Below are positions 61,611 to 64,000 of a stretch of DNA of 64,000 nucleotides, piece by piece (positions within the stretch are counted from its first letter, which is position 1; every line of letters starts with the position of its first letter). The stretch comes from UWMA-0277 sp965183885. GTDB taxonomy: Bacteria > Bacteroidota > Bacteroidia > Flavobacteriales > BACL11. Both the position numbers and the translations under genes were made by a program. The stretch is taken from positions 310,001-374,000 of the forward strand of contig OZ238992.1 in the NCBI GenBank assembly GCA_965183885.1. Direction: 5' to 3'. The notes under the pieces were generated by a model. It made no database searches and was not told where the DNA came from. It saw nothing but the letters and a program-made list of their open reading frames with translations.

Positions 61611-61670
61611 GATGCTCGGAAGTGCCCGAAGTAGCTTTAAGGTGCTTTAATATGCTCGAAAGTGCCTGAA
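61604..61670. repeat. Imperfect 27-bp direct repeats, 40 bp apart
   Basis: The 27 bases at 61604-61630 recur at 61644-61670 with three differences, and a partial copy (GCTTTAAGGTGC) starts at 61634. Both full copies contain GCTTTAA, ATGCTCG and AAGTGCC. They could be protein-binding repeats before the cargo operon or part of a structured RNA. Confidence 0.55.
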
Positions 61671-61696
61671 CGGGAAAGCACTATTTCAAGCTGCCA

Positions 61697-61704
61697 CATA
61701 TTTG
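61697..61704 (+). promoter_or_regulatory. Candidate -7 box of the LEA14-like operon
   Basis: CATATTTG matches TAnnTTTG except for the first base. It ends 4 nt before the ATG at 61709, the same geometry as tatA and dapD. Confidence 0.35.
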
Positions 61705-61708
61705 CAGC

Positions 61709-62212
61709 ATGAAAAAAGTTATAATACTAACATTTTTAATTGCTCTCTTGTTTCTTGGAAGAAAAGGTTGGGGGTATTATACCAAATACAATAATGCGAA
61801 CCGCATTAAGGTAGGTGTAGAAAGTTTTAACTTTCCTAAACTCAACCTTTCTTCCTTACTCTCTGATATTGATTTAAACATCAATATTTCTTTAGGCAAT
61901 TTCTCTCCCTCCACTTTTAATATTTCACAAGTTAAAGTTGATGTATTTAATTTGGAAGGAAAAGCCATAGCAGAACAAAGCATCCCCTTAAAAGATAAAG
62001 TAGTGATTGCTCCCAATAAGAACACACTCTTACCCCTCACTTATAGCATTTCCTCACAAGAACTCAACGCCCTAATTATGGAATCAGGAGGATACGCAAG
62101 TGTAGGGGCTAATTATCTTACAAGTGGCAAATATGGCATTAAGATTAACCTAAAAGGTTTTGTTGATGCAGAAGGCTTTACAATAGATATTAACGAAACA
62201 CTAGAGGTATAA
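61709..62212 (+). CDS. Membrane-anchored LEA14-like (WHy domain) protein
   Basis: A 167-residue protein. An N-terminal hydrophobic segment (residues 3-17) is an anchor or signal. A single beta-sandwich of the LEA14/WHy type follows (DIDLNINISLGNFSPSTFNI, then VKVDVFNLEGKAIAEQSIPL, and a C-terminal IKINLKGFVDAEGFTIDINE). Related domains bind or protect membranes and proteins in desiccation; in mobile elements the role is unknown. Its TAA overlaps the next ATG by one base. It is the first gene of the cargo module. Confidence 0.7.
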   Translation: MKKVIILTFLIALLFLGRKGWGYYTKYNNANRIKVGVESFNFPKLNLSSLLSDIDLNINISLGNFSPSTFNISQVKVDVFNLEGKAIAEQSIPLKDKVVIAPNKNTLLPLTYSISSQELNALIMESGGYASVGANYLTSGKYGIKINLKGFVDAEGFTIDINETLEV

Positions 62213-62499
62213 TGGAAAAAATCTTTTTAATAATTACCTCGATTATGATTTCTGCATTGATTGGAATCATTGGCTACTGGCTAAAGACTGTACACAAGGA
62301 ATTTAAACGCTTGATTAAAGAATTAACCGATTACACTAACCAAATGCGACAGTTAATAGTTGGTATTCAAATGCAGATTGAAAAGAGCATTGAGGCTGAT
62401 ATTACTGAACTTAAAGAAGATGTAAAACACAATACATCCAGAATCAATAAACAAGATGCACATATAGCAGCCTTAAAACAAAAAACCTATAACAAGTGA
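62212..62499 (+). CDS. Small membrane-anchored coiled-coil protein
   Basis: A 95-residue protein. One transmembrane helix (residues 4-23, IFLIITSIMISALIGIIGYW) is followed by a long charged helix with heptad spacing (KELTDYTNQMRQLIVGIQMQ through DIAAL-like IAALKQKTYNK), probably a coiled coil facing the cytoplasm or periplasm. It is coupled on both sides: TAATG with the LEA14-like gene and GTGA with the large gene after it. Its shape resembles small spanin- or holin-partner-like proteins, but no such identity can be claimed. Confidence 0.65.
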   Translation: MEKIFLIITSIMISALIGIIGYWLKTVHKEFKRLIKELTDYTNQMRQLIVGIQMQIEKSIEADITELKEDVKHNTSRINKQDAHIAALKQKTYNK

Positions 62500-64000
62500 T
62501 TGAAAACAACGACATATTAGGAAAGTATGAAGATGCAGGGGTTTTGGTAGAAGGCGGAAGAATCGATACACATTGGCTCAATGAAATTGACATTGACACG
62601 CAAAGAGTAGTAGATGAATATATATTGGTATTCCATCCTTTTTTATTAGATACTCCAACAGCTCAGAAACATTTTAATTTAAGAAGCATAGAGTATGGCA
62701 ATTGGATGAACCAAGAAGATAGAGCCAACTTTTTATACGGCTCTATGCTCTCTTTAGTACACCTTTCGCATTTGTTTAATGTTCCTGCTAATCAAACAGG
62801 TTTAAATGGAAAACTCTCTATTGCATTAGGGGCAAGAGGTAAAGGTCGTGCTTTAGCTCATTATGAAGCCACACCACACGCAGTAATCAATATTACAAAA
62901 ACTGAAGGTTTTGGCTCATTGGCTCACGAATATGGACACGCTATTGACAATATTATTTCTTTTTACACAGAAACAAAGCAAAAATTTGCATCAGGAGGCA
63001 GAAGCACAAGAAAAAGACTAAGCCAAGATGTACTAGAAAATGGTAATTATTTTGAGCAGCAATTTGAATTGCTATTAAATAAACTTTATTGGGAAGAAGA
63101 TGGAAGTAAAACCTCATTCCACAGAAGTATTGAGCGGTTGCCAGAATACTGGAATAGAAGAAATGAAGTATTTGCAAGAACTTTCGAGGCTTATGTTACT
63201 TATTTGATGAATGAAAAAGGGCTTGTTAATCACTTCCTTTCTGATAGTAATTATTCTACTAAATACTACCCTTCAGTTGAACTTTTAGAAAAGGTAGAAC
63301 CACTATTACAAGACATCATCAGAAATGCTTTTCAGCTTTTTGCAGACAATCAAAATTTAAACGGATTAACCAATAGAACTACCATCAAAAAGAATGCCAG
63401 TTTAAGTGATACGCTAACACACATGAAACATATTGTTTTGAGAGATTATAAAACAGTTTCAGAGTTGGCTTTATCCCTAAAAGGAAATACTGTTGCAGAT
63501 ACTTCTGAAAACATTTGGAACTGGATGAGAGCCAACACCACTTATCATTTAGATACAGAAGGTATAGAAGAACTTAGAACCCCTTTAAGAAGTTTAAAAG
63601 ACAAGGATTCAGGTATTGATTGTGATGATTATACGATACTAATTTCCTCACTCTTACTTAACTTAAATATCCCTCACGAATTTAGAGTAGCAGCCTACAA
63701 AGAAAAAGGACGCTTTCAACACATTTACCCAGTAGCTTTTGATTATGAGGGTAATGAATATGTGATTGATGTAGTACCCGAAATACCTCACTTCAATTAT
63801 GAAGCTGAGCCAATAAAAGACTTAAAAACAATAACAATTATGGAATTACAAGAACTATCTGGCGTAGACCAAGAAGCCAAAAACGAACTGATTGAACAAA
63901 TAAACGAGCCTTTTAGCCTCTCAGGAATTGAAGAGGTAGAGGACAACGACATTTTGGAAAACTCCTTTTTACAAGGCTTAAAAGAAGTTGAAACAGAAGC
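62496..64000 (+). CDS. HExxH zinc-peptidase and transglutaminase-like fusion protein (partial, cut by window end)
   Basis: An open frame of at least 501 codons that runs off the right edge. The start is GTG, overlapping the preceding TGA (GTGA); no closer ATG keeps the first domain whole. Domain one (about residues 1-260) has the zincin motif SLAHEYGHAIDN (H144, E145, H148) and then NEVFARTFEAYV (E231 as likely third ligand). That pattern is known from large polyvalent proteins of phages and conjugative elements. Domain two (about 310-450) has a transglutaminase/papain-type triad: C376 in GIDCDDYTILISSLLLN, H409 in FQHIYPVAF and D425 in YVIDVVPEIP. The tail is Glu-rich. The substrate and complete length are unknown. 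Confidence 0.75.
   Translation, partial: MIENNDILGKYEDAGVLVEGGRIDTHWLNEIDIDTQRVVDEYILVFHPFLLDTPTAQKHFNLRSIEYGNWMNQEDRANFLYGSMLSLVHLSHLFNVPANQTGLNGKLSIALGARGKGRALAHYEATPHAVINITKTEGFGSLAHEYGHAIDNIISFYTETKQKFASGGRSTRKRLSQDVLENGNYFEQQFELLLNKLYWEEDGSKTSFHRSIERLPEYWNRRNEVFARTFEAYVTYLMNEKGLVNHFLSDSNYSTKYYPSVELLEKVEPLLQDIIRNAFQLFADNQNLNGLTNRTTIKKNASLSDTLTHMKHIVLRDYKTVSELALSLKGNTVADTSENIWNWMRANTTYHLDTEGIEELRTPLRSLKDKDSGIDCDDYTILISSLLLNLNIPHEFRVAAYKEKGRFQHIYPVAFDYEGNEYVIDVVPEIPHFNYEAEPIKDLKTITIMELQELSGVDQEAKNELIEQINEPFSLSGIEEVEDNDILENSFLQGLKEVETE

Larger units (their letters stand above)
61275..61708. other. 434-bp region without a confident gene
   Basis: This stretch holds the second half of the iteron-like array, a near-copy of the 42-kb activator palindrome (61407-61422), a promoter-like box (61445-61452), one 38-codon frame (61494-61610) and 27-bp imperfect direct repeats (61604-61670). 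No long coding frame is present on either strand. It looks like a control region, with a possible small peptide or structured RNA transcribed rightward. Confidence 0.6.

Noticed and set aside
61604..61670. CRISPR or insertion-sequence ends
   Set aside because: There are only two full copies in direct orientation, with no spacers of regular length and no transposase nearby.
62953..63177. 74-codon minus-strand frame near the right edge
   Set aside because: It lies entirely within the zincin-transglutaminase gene on the plus strand, which has clear motifs.

Overview
The window looks like a chromosome segment of a marine or freshwater Bacteroidota bacterium, most likely Flavobacteriia/Flavobacteriales. 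The DNA is strongly AT-rich. Promoters match the Bacteroidota -7 element TAnnTTTG. Four secreted proteins end in type IX secretion (T9SS) sorting domains of type A or B. The T9SS protein PorQ is encoded next to cmk, SecD and SecF are fused, NADP isocitrate dehydrogenase is the monomeric type, and ribosomal protein L31 is type B. The genus cannot be named from this evidence. I found no rRNA, tRNA, CRISPR array or insertion sequence.

From 1 to about 57.4 kb is ordinary chromosome. 0-4.4 kb (minus): secDF, then tatA and a Na+/Ca2+ antiporter. 4.5-7.1 kb: a T9SS FG-GAP/VCBS protein and a small membrane protein. 7.2-13.3 kb (plus): a tightly overlapping operon of dapD, two glycosyltransferases, Sua5/YrdC, a CCA-type tRNA nucleotidyltransferase, a pRiA4b ORF-3-like protein and miaA. 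13.3-19.8 kb (minus): a large SprB-repeat T9SS adhesin, then the pyrR-pyrB operon, which runs on into a conserved small protein, a T9SS cargo protein and rnz. 19.8-25.2 kb (minus): rpsA, and an operon of an outer-membrane protein, porQ, cmk and ispH. 25.2-37.7 kb (minus): lon, a GlmU-like protein, rpmE2, mdh, gyrB, and a TPR protein paired with a plug-less beta-barrel. 37.8-41.1 kb (plus): a small protein, ftsE, murB and a RecD-like helicase. 41.1-49.5 kb (minus): two envelope proteins, icd, an M16 protease and dnaX. 49.6-57.4 kb: rpsF-rpsR-rplI, aconitase, an Omp28-domain T9SS protein and a SulP transporter.

From about 57.4 kb to the right edge is an integrated mobile element. It holds a tyrosine recombinase, an RteC-like protein, two small helix-turn-helix proteins, a DnaD/RepA_N-like replication protein with five 15-bp repeats inside its gene, and a small unknown protein whose 3' end runs into seven 10-11-bp repeats. 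A 434-bp non-coding, repeat-rich stretch follows. Next come a membrane-anchored LEA14-like protein, a membrane coiled-coil protein, and the start of a large protein cut by the window edge. That protein joins an HExxH zinc-peptidase domain (H144-H148) to a transglutaminase-like Cys-His-Asp domain (C376, H409, D425). This cargo module is the best candidate for an undescribed system in the window.

The most striking regulatory signal is a palindrome of core TCCGTATTTATACGGA that occurs twice: once exactly at 42368-42383 and once with one mismatch at 61407-61422 inside the mobile element. In both places it is centred exactly 34 bp upstream of the centre of a -7-like box, as expected for a class II activator site. 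Also notable are a perfect sigma-54 consensus upstream of lon, and several promoters whose -7 box lies only 4-5 nt from the ATG, which suggests leaderless mRNAs.
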